Below the pieces are notes generated by a model, which had not been told where the DNA came from, searched no databases, and was given only the letters and a program-made list of their open reading frames with translations. A DNA stretch of 11,244 bases from JABWCE01 sp964355045 (lineage in GTDB: Bacteria; Bacteroidota; Bacteroidia; NS11-12g; UBA9320), in contig CAYHCM010000111.1 in assembly GCA_964355045.1 (NCBI GenBank), forward strand, positions 1-11,244, read 5' to 3'. Positions 5,560 to 11,244 of this stretch are shown here, piece after piece (positions within the stretch are counted from its first letter, which is position 1; every line of letters begins with the position of its first letter). The position numbers and the translations under genes are program-made.

Positions 5560-6015
5560 TTATAGTTTAACTTCTGTTTCCCAACCTTCTTCGGTTTTTT
5601 TAATGGTTAGCCCCACATCGCAAAAGATACCATTTACAACCAATGGAAGCCTTGAATTATTATATCCCAAGCTTTCCAGATATTGGTAGGTTTCTTTTTG
5701 GCTTTCAAAAAATTTATGTTCTATTTTAACAGGTATCTCTGAATGATTTGCTGCAACAGCAGCAGCCGTTTGATAGGTGTTTTTTAATTCAGTTACCCGG
5801 GCTTTTAGTAATTCAATAAACCGTTCATCGGCATCAGCCGGAACTGTCAGTGTAATTATCCGCTGGTTATTTTTACCCAACCAAAATCGGGAACGGCATG
5901 AACTGCTGCAATACTTTGCATCATTTCTGTTGGCCATAAATTCAATACCACAACATTGACATGTTGATTTTGGTTTTGAATACATCTGTTTTCTTACAAC
6001 GGTTAATTCCTCCAT
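5560..6015 (-). CDS. Small zinc-ribbon-like protein of unknown function
   Basis: The 151-residue protein has an N-terminal four-cysteine motif, C19-QC-C22 and C36-SSS-C40 within CQCCGIEFMANRNDAKYCSSSCRSRFWLG, typical of a treble-clef or zinc-ribbon site that binds Zn and often DNA or RNA. The middle (about 60-95) is helical and ends in an Ala-rich stretch (TAAAVAANH). The C-terminal part (about 97-151) has a beta-rich pattern with NGIFCDVGLTIKKTEEGWETEV. No signal peptide or membrane helix. ATG at 6015 is the first and follows a weak promoter; a second ATG (residue 11) is possible. It is a single-gene unit with its own terminator. No known partner nearby. Confidence 0.7.
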   Translation of the reverse strand: MEELTVVRKQMYSKPKSTCQCCGIEFMANRNDAKYCSSSCRSRFWLGKNNQRIITLTVPADADERFIELLKARVTELKNTYQTAAAVAANHSEIPVKIEHKFFESQKETYQYLESLGYNNSRLPLVVNGIFCDVGLTIKKTEEGWETEVKL

Positions 6016-6035
6016 TTTTGTTTATTTGTTTGATG

Positions 6036-6067
6036 CAAAGATTGCGTATTAATAACAGTAAATGAAA
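6036..6067 (-). promoter_or_regulatory. Possible promoter of the zinc-ribbon-like gene
   Basis: On the minus strand TTTC (6067-6064), 20 bp, then AATCTTTG (6043-6036), 7 of 8 to the TAnnTTTG element. It lies 20 bp before the ATG at 6015. Neither element is perfect. Confidence 0.4.
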
Positions 6068-6135
6068 ACGGTTAATAAACAGGTGTTATATTTAATGGAC
6101 AGCATCTGGGAAAGCTCCAAATTCCAAGATCCAAA

Positions 6136-6204
6136 AATTCAAGAACCAAGGCCAGCATAGCAAACCCTTGGATTTTGAAATTTGATTCTTGATTCTTGGT
6201 TCTT
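6136..6204. repeat. Hairpin-forming intergenic repeat
   Basis: AAGAACCAAG (6141-6150) is the exact inverse of CTTGGTTCTT (6195-6204), and AAATTCAAGAACCAAG (6136-6150 region) also pairs with CTTGGATTTTGAAATTT (6168-6183 region), giving alternative folds. The interval 6016-6245 is otherwise non-coding. The wording (repeats of CAAGAA, CCAAG, TTGATTCTTGG) resembles short intergenic repeats I have seen in Bacteroidota; copy number cannot be judged from one window. Confidence 0.5.
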
Positions 6205-6245
6205 AAAAATTGCCTATAATTGCCCTCTCATTTTATATTCGGAAA

Positions 6246-7019
6246 ATGTCCCTTAAAATTCTCACCTATAATGTAAACGGTATCCGTGCCGCATTAACCA
6301 AAAATCTTTTAGGATTGCTGGAACGGGTAAATCCTGACATCGTGTGTTTTCAGGAAATTAAAGCCCAACCCGACCAAATTGATAATAGTTTGTTTGAACA
6401 TCTCGGCTATTACTGCAATTGGTTTAGCGCCGAAAAAAAAGGCTATAGCGGAGTGGGGATTTTATCAAAACAAAAACCAAAACAAATAGAATGTGGAATA
6501 GGGCATGAATTGTTTGATTATGAAGGACGGGTTATCCGGGCTGATTTTGAAAATTATTCTGTTATCAGTGCTTATTTCCCATCCGGAACTACAGGCCAGG
6601 TTAGGCAGGATGTGAAATATGTTTTTTTGGAAACTTTTTATAATTATATTGAAAAACTAAAAACCAAAATCCCCAATCTTATAATTTGTGGCGATTATAA
6701 TATTTGCCATGAAGCCATTGACATTCACGACCCAAAGGGAAACAAAGACAGCAGCGGTTTTTTGCCCGAAGAACGGGCATGGATGAGCGCTTTTTTTAAA
6801 GGCGGATTTACAGATACATTTCGTTTTTTAAATCCCGGGGTGCCTCATCAATATACGTGGTGGAGTTTTAGGGCCAATGCCCGAAACAACAATAAAGGCT
6901 GGCGTATAGATTATATTTCGGTTAATGAACAATTAGCCACCAAAATCAAAGAAGCTAAAATTTTGCCATTTGATTTGCAAAGTGATCATTGTGCGAGTTA
7001 TGCGGTGGTAGATATTTGA
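6246..7019 (+). CDS. xth: Exodeoxyribonuclease III (AP endonuclease, base excision repair)
   Basis: This 257-residue Mg-dependent enzyme of the exonuclease-endonuclease-phosphatase fold cuts DNA 5' of abasic sites and digests 3' ends in base excision repair, in the cytosol. Visible active-site motifs: N9-N11 in LTYNVNGIRAA, E37 in VCFQEIKA, Y110 in SAYFPSG, GDYNICHEAIDIHDPKG with D150 and N152, and the C-terminal QSDHCASYAVVDI with D247 and H248. Length is normal for the family (E. coli Xth 268 aa). The ATG at 6246 is chosen over an in-frame TTG at 6210 because MSLKILTYNVNG is the family N terminus; a possible -7 element TATAATTG lies at 6215-6222. The last codons (AVVDI and stop) are duplicated 61 bp downstream across a hairpin. 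Confidence 0.95.
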   Translation: MSLKILTYNVNGIRAALTKNLLGLLERVNPDIVCFQEIKAQPDQIDNSLFEHLGYYCNWFSAEKKGYSGVGILSKQKPKQIECGIGHELFDYEGRVIRADFENYSVISAYFPSGTTGQVRQDVKYVFLETFYNYIEKLKTKIPNLIICGDYNICHEAIDIHDPKGNKDSSGFLPEERAWMSAFFKGGFTDTFRFLNPGVPHQYTWWSFRANARNNNKGWRIDYISVNEQLATKIKEAKILPFDLQSDHCASYAVVDI

Positions 7020-7080
7020 ATAAGGAAGGCTTCCTTTAGAAGGAAGCCTTCCTTTGACCAATGCGGTGGTTGATATTTAA
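7000..7080 (+). repeat. Duplicated 3' end of the exonuclease III gene
   Basis: The 20 bp 7000-7019, ending in the gene's stop codon, recur at 7061-7080 with 18 of 20 identical. Both copies read GCG GTG GTN GAT ATT stop, i.e. AVVDI*, with TGA in the first and TAA in the second. The perfect hairpin 7022-7054 lies between them. The second copy is outside the reading frame of the gene. Confidence 0.8.
7022..7054. terminator. Perfect 15-bp hairpin between convergent genes
   Basis: AAGGAAGGCTTCCTT, a 3-nt TAG loop, and its exact inverse AAGGAAGCCTTCCTT. It starts 2 bp after the exonuclease III stop and lies 32 bp from the end of the convergent methyltransferase gene, so it could terminate both. 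A clear T run is missing on either side, so it may instead be an inserted palindromic element. Confidence 0.6.
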
Positions 7081-7086
7081 TTTTTA

Positions 7087-7836
7087 TTATTTATTTGTCT
7101 TTTGCCTCCTCACCTCATAAAGCACCATCCCTGCAGCCACTGATACATTTAGCGAATGAACGGGCCCGGAAACCTGAATTTTGGCCAACTTATCAGAAAT
7201 GCGAAGGATTGTATTTGAAAGGCCTTTTTCTTCCGATCCCATAATAATGGCCAATGGCCCTGATAAATTAAGTTCGTTTATTAGGTCGCTACCTTTTTCG
7301 GTGCAGCCTATTATTTGCAATCCGTATTCTTTCATTTTTTCAATAGCCACCGGCAATGATTTTACTTTGCATACCGGGATGCTTAGCAAAGCACCGGCAC
7401 TTGTTTTAATGGCATCGGGCGTAATGGTAACCGAGCCATTGGCCGGAATAACAATGGCATCAACCCCCATACACAAGGCAGTGCGAGCCATAGCGCCAAA
7501 ATTTCGTACATCGGTTATTTCATCCAATACCAAAATTAGCGGGTCATTTCCTTTTTCAAAAACACGGGTAATAATCTCTTCAAAATTTTGATATTCTACC
7601 GGAGCTATAAATCCAATGGCACCCTGATGATTTTTTCGTGTTATGCTGTCAAGTTTTTCCTGAGGAACAATTTTAAAGGAAATCTCATGTTCTTTTACAA
7701 GTATTAAAAGTTCTGTGGCTAACTCACCCTTGGTTGCCTGTTTTAAAAATATTTTATCAAATGTTTTGCCGGCATGTATGGCTTCTAAAATGGCTCTTAA
7801 CCCGAATACGATGTTGTCTTTTATGTTTGTTTCCAT
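7087..7836 (-). CDS. rlmB: 23S rRNA 2'-O-methyltransferase, RlmB/TrmH (SpoU) family
   Basis: The 249-residue protein methylates the ribose 2'-OH of an RNA guanosine using S-adenosylmethionine; RlmB acts on G2251 of 23S rRNA. An N-terminal substrate-binding domain (about 8-80, VFGLRAILEAI ... HQGAIGFIAPV) precedes the SPOUT knot domain. SpoU motifs are all present: 1, DEITDVRNFGAMARTA (105-120, N112 and R118); 2, AIIMGSEEKGLS (196-207); 3, SLNVSVAAGMVLYE (228-241). Length agrees with RlmB. The ATG at 7836 is preferred to a TTG at 7854, which would add six unrelated residues. Exact substrate is inferred from family, and a TrmH-like tRNA role is less likely. It converges on exonuclease III. Confidence 0.9.
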   Translation of the reverse strand: METNIKDNIVFGLRAILEAIHAGKTFDKIFLKQATKGELATELLILVKEHEISFKIVPQEKLDSITRKNHQGAIGFIAPVEYQNFEEIITRVFEKGNDPLILVLDEITDVRNFGAMARTALCMGVDAIVIPANGSVTITPDAIKTSAGALLSIPVCKVKSLPVAIEKMKEYGLQIIGCTEKGSDLINELNLSGPLAIIMGSEEKGLSNTILRISDKLAKIQVSGPVHSLNVSVAAGMVLYEVRRQKTNK

Positions 7837-7911
7837 AATATTAAAAAAAAGCAACTAATCAGAATGGGGGATAATACCAAGTAAGCGTGTTTAGGAAAAA
7901 AATCCCCCTAA

Positions 7912-7928
7912 CCCCCTTTATAAGGGGG
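7912..7928. repeat. Short C/G-run palindrome of a dispersed repeat type
   Basis: CCCCCTT, TAT, AAGGGGG is a 7-bp stem with 3-nt loop, preceded by another CCCCC (7904-7908). Its translation gives the familiar spurious peptide PLTPFIRG. It belongs to a type of palindromic intergenic sequence found in many bacterial genomes; here it lies between the methyltransferase gene and the DUF2723 gene. Nothing else is recognisable between 7837 and 7999. Confidence 0.5.
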
Positions 7929-7999
7929 AATCCGGACTCCGAGAAATGTTCTTTCAACAAATTATACATTATTACTCACTATGAGTACATACAAAAAAA

Positions 8000-8030
8000 C
8001 AAACCCACCCCGAAAAGCAGAGTGGGTTTG
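8000..8030 (-). terminator. Rho-independent terminator of the DUF2723 gene
   Basis: CAAACCCAC (8000-8008) and GTGGGTTTG (8022-8030) form a 9-bp stem with a 13-nt loop. On the minus strand a T run follows (from 7999). The stem begins 25 bp after the stop codon at 8056. Confidence 0.8.
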
Positions 8031-8055
8031 CGGTTTTGTTATTTTTACTTATTAA

Positions 8056-11000
8056 TTATCGGTTATACTGGTTTGCCAATGAACTGTATTGGTCACCCAA
8101 TTTTTTATTTCCTTCCTTAGCAGCACGGGTTCCGCATTCATTCATAAAATATAAAACTTCATCAATTTTATCCTTTACGTATTTTGCTTTTGAGCCTGTA
8201 TATTGTTTATAAAATTTAGCCTGTTGCTCACAATCTTTCATCATATATTCCATCAGTTTTTCGGCTTTTTTCTTTTCGTTGGCCAAATAGTATGAGTCAA
8301 TATAATAATAGCGCATCTGCAAATCCATTGGCATAATAGCTTCGGGAATTACCTTTTGACTATAATCGAGCAATTCAACAGCACGGGCATCGTTGTTTTT
8401 TTCGAAATGATAAATACGGGCTAAGGATACAAATAACTGACGGAGATTTTGTGGTACAAGTTTGGCTTTATCATCCATATTCATTTTTAGGTTTTTATCC
8501 ATATTGCCCCAAACAAATGTTTTGGTTAGTTTATTATAAAGTAAATCGAGATCGGTTAAACCCATTCTTTTTTTATCTGTTTTAACAGGAACCAATCGAA
8601 ATGTTAAACCCTCTAAACGGAAGTAACTATCCAAATTAATATAGGCTGATGAACCTGTAGTAGTTGTAAAATAAATGGGGCGTTTCCAGCCTTCTTTAGC
8701 ATTTTGTGCAATAATATCAAGAACCACCAAAGTACCTTTATAAACCGAACTTGCGCCAAGATCAAATTTTATATTATCTACAATGGAATCGGTAGCTTTT
8801 AACCATCCTTTTTTAATCCAAACATTTTTGTCAACCGGTAATAAGAATTTTTTTACAGGCATATAATTCATTTGTTCGCCGCTTTGCGAAATTTTCTTGG
8901 CATCATCATCACTTGTCATAAATTCGACAATTTCATCTAAATAATAAAATTTGTTCTGATCGTCGCCATTATCAAAAAAATAAGTCATTTCACGTTTGCC
9001 TTCTACTAATTTTTCAGCAGGTATTGAGAGTGTCAACGCTTCTGACTTATAAACCTTTCGCCTAAGTGCATTTATATACCAATCAGTTCCCAACAGGCTA
9101 AGATTAATAACTCTTACATCGGTTCGTATGCCTTCTACATTTTGAGCATACCAAAGCGGATACGTATCATTATCGCCATTGGTAAATAATATGGCGTTTT
9201 CTTCGCAGCTATTTAAATAGTTTTGAGCAAATGAAATTCCCAAATAACGGTTTGAACGATCGTGATCATCCCAATTGTATTTGGCCATCAGATAAGGACT
9301 ACCTAACAAAGCGGCACCAATAACTATAACCGCTATGTATCTTTTATCCATAGTTAATTTTTTACCTAAATAATCATATAAAAATAAAACCCCTAATCCA
9401 ATCCAGATACAAAACGTTTGGAACGAACCTTCCATCGAATAATCCCTTTCACGCGGTTCAAAGGGCGGTTGGTTCAGATACACAATGATTGCTAATCCTG
9501 TAAAAATAAAAAGTGTTAATACCACATAAGCATCAAGTTTTCGTTTTCTGAAATGTATTACCATTCCTAAAATACCCAGGATAAGCGGTAAAAAGAAGAA
9601 GGTATTTCTTCCTTTATTTACCTTAAATGTATCGGGCAAATTGTTTTGAGGGCCAATAATAATATTATCAATAAAATTAATTCCGCTTATCCAGTTTCCC
9701 TCCCATGGGTCTCCCGTCATACCTTGTAAATCGTTTTGACGGCCAACAAAATTCCACATGAAATAACGCATGTACATATAGCCAATTTGGTATTTAAAAA
9801 AGAAGGTGAGGTTTTGCCCAAAGGTTGGTTTCTTTTTGCCATCCTTGGCACCGCTCCATAATTGATATCCTTGCGCTCCTTGTTCTTTTTGCAAATCGCC
9901 CATTCGCGGAAAAACGGTACTAACTTTATCGCTCCATTTATATTCTGTTCGATAACCTACCTCTTCATATTGATCCTTACCCTTGCGATATTGCATGGCT
10001 CCTTCCTTATAATCAGGCCTTTCCAATTGAGGCGCATTATAATATGGGCCATATAGAAGTGGCCTGTCGCCATATTGCTCACGATTAATATAACTTGTAA
10101 GGGTATAGGCATCTTCAGGATTGTTCATATCTATTGCAGGATCGGCCAATGAACGGATAACAACCATGGCATACGATGAATAACCAAGAAAAATAAAGAG
10201 GATACAGTTGAGAACCAAGTTTGCAATTTTATGATTGGTTTTTATGGTGTAATAAATGCCATAGCTTATGAGGGATAAAAATAAAACTACAAAAAATAAA
10301 ACTCCTGAATTGTATGAAAGCCCCAATGAATTAACAAAAATCCGGTCGAAAAATGCGGCTACTTTTGGCAAGCCCGGTAAAATAACGGCCTGTATAACTC
10401 CCAAGGTACCAAACCCAACGGCTGTAGAAATATATAAACCTCTGCGGCTGTATTGATATCGGTTGAAATAATAATAATAAATTACCGCGGGTATTACCAA
10501 CAGGGTTAGTAAGTGCAATCCCACAGCCAATCCTAACGAGTAAGCAATAAGTATTAACCAGCGATCGGCACCGTGTTCATCTTTTACCCGTTCCCATTTA
10601 AGAATAAACCAAAACGACATTGCCGTAAAAAATGATGACGAAGCATAAACTTCAGCCTCTACTGCACTAAACCAAAATGAATCTAAGAAGGTAAGACTTA
10701 ATGCGCCTACCAAGCCGGCACCTAATAAGGCTATAGCGTTTGGCAATTCTACTTCATCCGCATCGAGGGCAATTCCCAATATTTTTTTTCCAAAATGAAC
10801 AATAATCCAGAAGGTAAACAATACTGTAAGTGCACTAACACATACGCTAACCATATTGACCCAAAACGCAACCTGTGTAACATCCGTGCCGGCCATCAAT
10901 GAAAAAATACGGCCTATCATCAAAAAGAGCGGAGCACCGGGAGGATGCACTACCTGCAATCGGTAGGAGGCTGAAATAAATTCGCCACAATCCCATAAAC

Positions 11001-11094
11001 TAACGGAAGGCTCTACTGTGAGGCCATACACCACCATGGTTATACCAAAAGTCAACCAGCCTAAAACGTTGTTGATTAATCCAAATTTTTTCAT
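8056..11094 (-). CDS. DUF2723 (TMEM260-like) polytopic membrane protein, putative GT-C glycosyltransferase
   Basis: The 1,012-residue protein has about a dozen membrane helices in its first ~610 residues and a soluble C-terminal part rich in aromatic and charged residues, ending in helices that look TPR-like (about 900-990). The N terminus carries the family signature: a first helix, then SLWDCGEFISASYRLQVVHPPGAPLF, with acidic D35 and E38 in the first loop, as in GT-C enzymes, and HPPGAP. Later blocks such as NQPPFEPRERDYSMEGSF and AILFTNGDNDTYPLWYAQ also fit the family. DUF2723 is the bacterial relative of human TMEM260, a protein O-mannosyltransferase; the bacterial substrate is not known from this sequence. 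The ATG at 11094 is preferred to a GTG at 11151 because MKKFGLINNVLGWL begins the first helix, and AGGA lies 13 nt upstream. It stands alone, with its own terminator. Confidence 0.9.
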   Translation of the reverse strand: MKKFGLINNVLGWLTFGITMVVYGLTVEPSVSLWDCGEFISASYRLQVVHPPGAPLFLMIGRIFSLMAGTDVTQVAFWVNMVSVCVSALTVLFTFWIIVHFGKKILGIALDADEVELPNAIALLGAGLVGALSLTFLDSFWFSAVEAEVYASSSFFTAMSFWFILKWERVKDEHGADRWLILIAYSLGLAVGLHLLTLLVIPAVIYYYYFNRYQYSRRGLYISTAVGFGTLGVIQAVILPGLPKVAAFFDRIFVNSLGLSYNSGVLFFVVLFLSLISYGIYYTIKTNHKIANLVLNCILFIFLGYSSYAMVVIRSLADPAIDMNNPEDAYTLTSYINREQYGDRPLLYGPYYNAPQLERPDYKEGAMQYRKGKDQYEEVGYRTEYKWSDKVSTVFPRMGDLQKEQGAQGYQLWSGAKDGKKKPTFGQNLTFFFKYQIGYMYMRYFMWNFVGRQNDLQGMTGDPWEGNWISGINFIDNIIIGPQNNLPDTFKVNKGRNTFFFLPLILGILGMVIHFRKRKLDAYVVLTLFIFTGLAIIVYLNQPPFEPRERDYSMEGSFQTFCIWIGLGVLFLYDYLGKKLTMDKRYIAVIVIGAALLGSPYLMAKYNWDDHDRSNRYLGISFAQNYLNSCEENAILFTNGDNDTYPLWYAQNVEGIRTDVRVINLSLLGTDWYINALRRKVYKSEALTLSIPAEKLVEGKREMTYFFDNGDDQNKFYYLDEIVEFMTSDDDAKKISQSGEQMNYMPVKKFLLPVDKNVWIKKGWLKATDSIVDNIKFDLGASSVYKGTLVVLDIIAQNAKEGWKRPIYFTTTTGSSAYINLDSYFRLEGLTFRLVPVKTDKKRMGLTDLDLLYNKLTKTFVWGNMDKNLKMNMDDKAKLVPQNLRQLFVSLARIYHFEKNNDARAVELLDYSQKVIPEAIMPMDLQMRYYYIDSYYLANEKKKAEKLMEYMMKDCEQQAKFYKQYTGSKAKYVKDKIDEVLYFMNECGTRAAKEGNKKLGDQYSSLANQYNR

Positions 11095-11200
11095 ATTTAT
11101 TTTAATGTCCTTTTTATTATTTGTTTTTTGCAATGCCCCTCTTCTATTCACCTTTAGGGGGTAAAATTTCTCAATGGCAGTTCATAAAAAATACAGGGAG

Positions 11201-11233
11201 CGAAAATAAGTAAGTTTTTTGTTTAATCTGAAA
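11201..11233 (-). promoter_or_regulatory. Possible promoter of the DUF2723 gene
   Basis: On the minus strand TTTC (11233-11230), 21 bp, then TATTTTCG (11208-11201), 7 of 8 to TAnnTTTG. The leader to the ATG would be about 100 nt and would contain the CCCCT/AGGGG pairing (11136-11140 with 11156-11160). Neither element is perfect. Confidence 0.3.
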
Positions 11234-11244
11234 TTTTCACGTTG

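Noticed and set aside
7181..7591. Plus-strand frame of 136 codons opposite the methyltransferase gene
   Set aside because: It is the antisense of a well-supported SpoU-family gene, with no independent signal.
7887..8120. Plus-strand open frame of 77 codons
   Set aside because: It contains the PLTPFIRG peptide typical of a palindromic intergenic repeat, crosses a terminator and runs into the end of the DUF2723 gene on the other strand.

Overview
The window is AT-rich DNA from a member of the Bacteroidota. Three things point there: promoter elements of the TAnnTTTG (-7) / TTTG (-33) type, A-rich start regions that mostly lack a strong Shine-Dalgarno sequence, and family content (a ~1,000-residue DUF2723/TMEM260-like membrane protein, an AlbA_2 protein of the Bacteroidota type, and a NarL-type kinase/regulator pair behind a membrane protein). 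Species cannot be told from the sequence. The window opens 3 bp outside the terminal inverted repeat of an insertion sequence, which may mark an assembly break at a repeat.

Layout. Positions 1-1122 hold a complete IS630-family element (DDE transposase, 29-bp imperfect inverted repeats, TA target duplication). It sits in the 3' end of a small secreted cysteine-rich protein gene (1104-1508, minus), whose last codons and stop now come from the IS end. Next is a compact minus-strand cassette, 3940 to 1620, in order of transcription: a 103-aa cytosolic protein with a CPPNC motif, a seven-helix membrane protein, a short NarL-type histidine kinase and a LuxR-type response regulator. These genes overlap or lie within 7 bp of each other. 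An 18-bp direct repeat (plus strand ATCATTAGAAARYAGGAT) with 21-22 bp phasing (22, 44, 21) occurs three times upstream of this cassette and twice upstream of the secreted protein gene. In both places it lies just upstream of a Bacteroidota-type promoter element. This is the most interesting feature of the window: it suggests that the cassette's own regulator binds these sites and that the secreted protein is an output.

From 4100 to 6245 are two solitary minus-strand genes (an AlbA_2/winged-helix protein and a small zinc-ribbon-like protein) separated by long non-coding stretches. These stretches hold a GC-rich foldable element (4121-4213), a 154-bp MITE-like inverted repeat (5241-5394) and a second hairpin repeat (6136-6204).

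From 6246 to the end is housekeeping content: exonuclease III (plus) converging on an RlmB/TrmH-type 23S rRNA 2'-O-methyltransferase (minus), with a perfect 15-bp hairpin and a duplicated copy of the exonuclease gene's 3' end between them, and then the large DUF2723 membrane glycosyltransferase-like gene (minus). No rRNA, tRNA or CRISPR array was seen.
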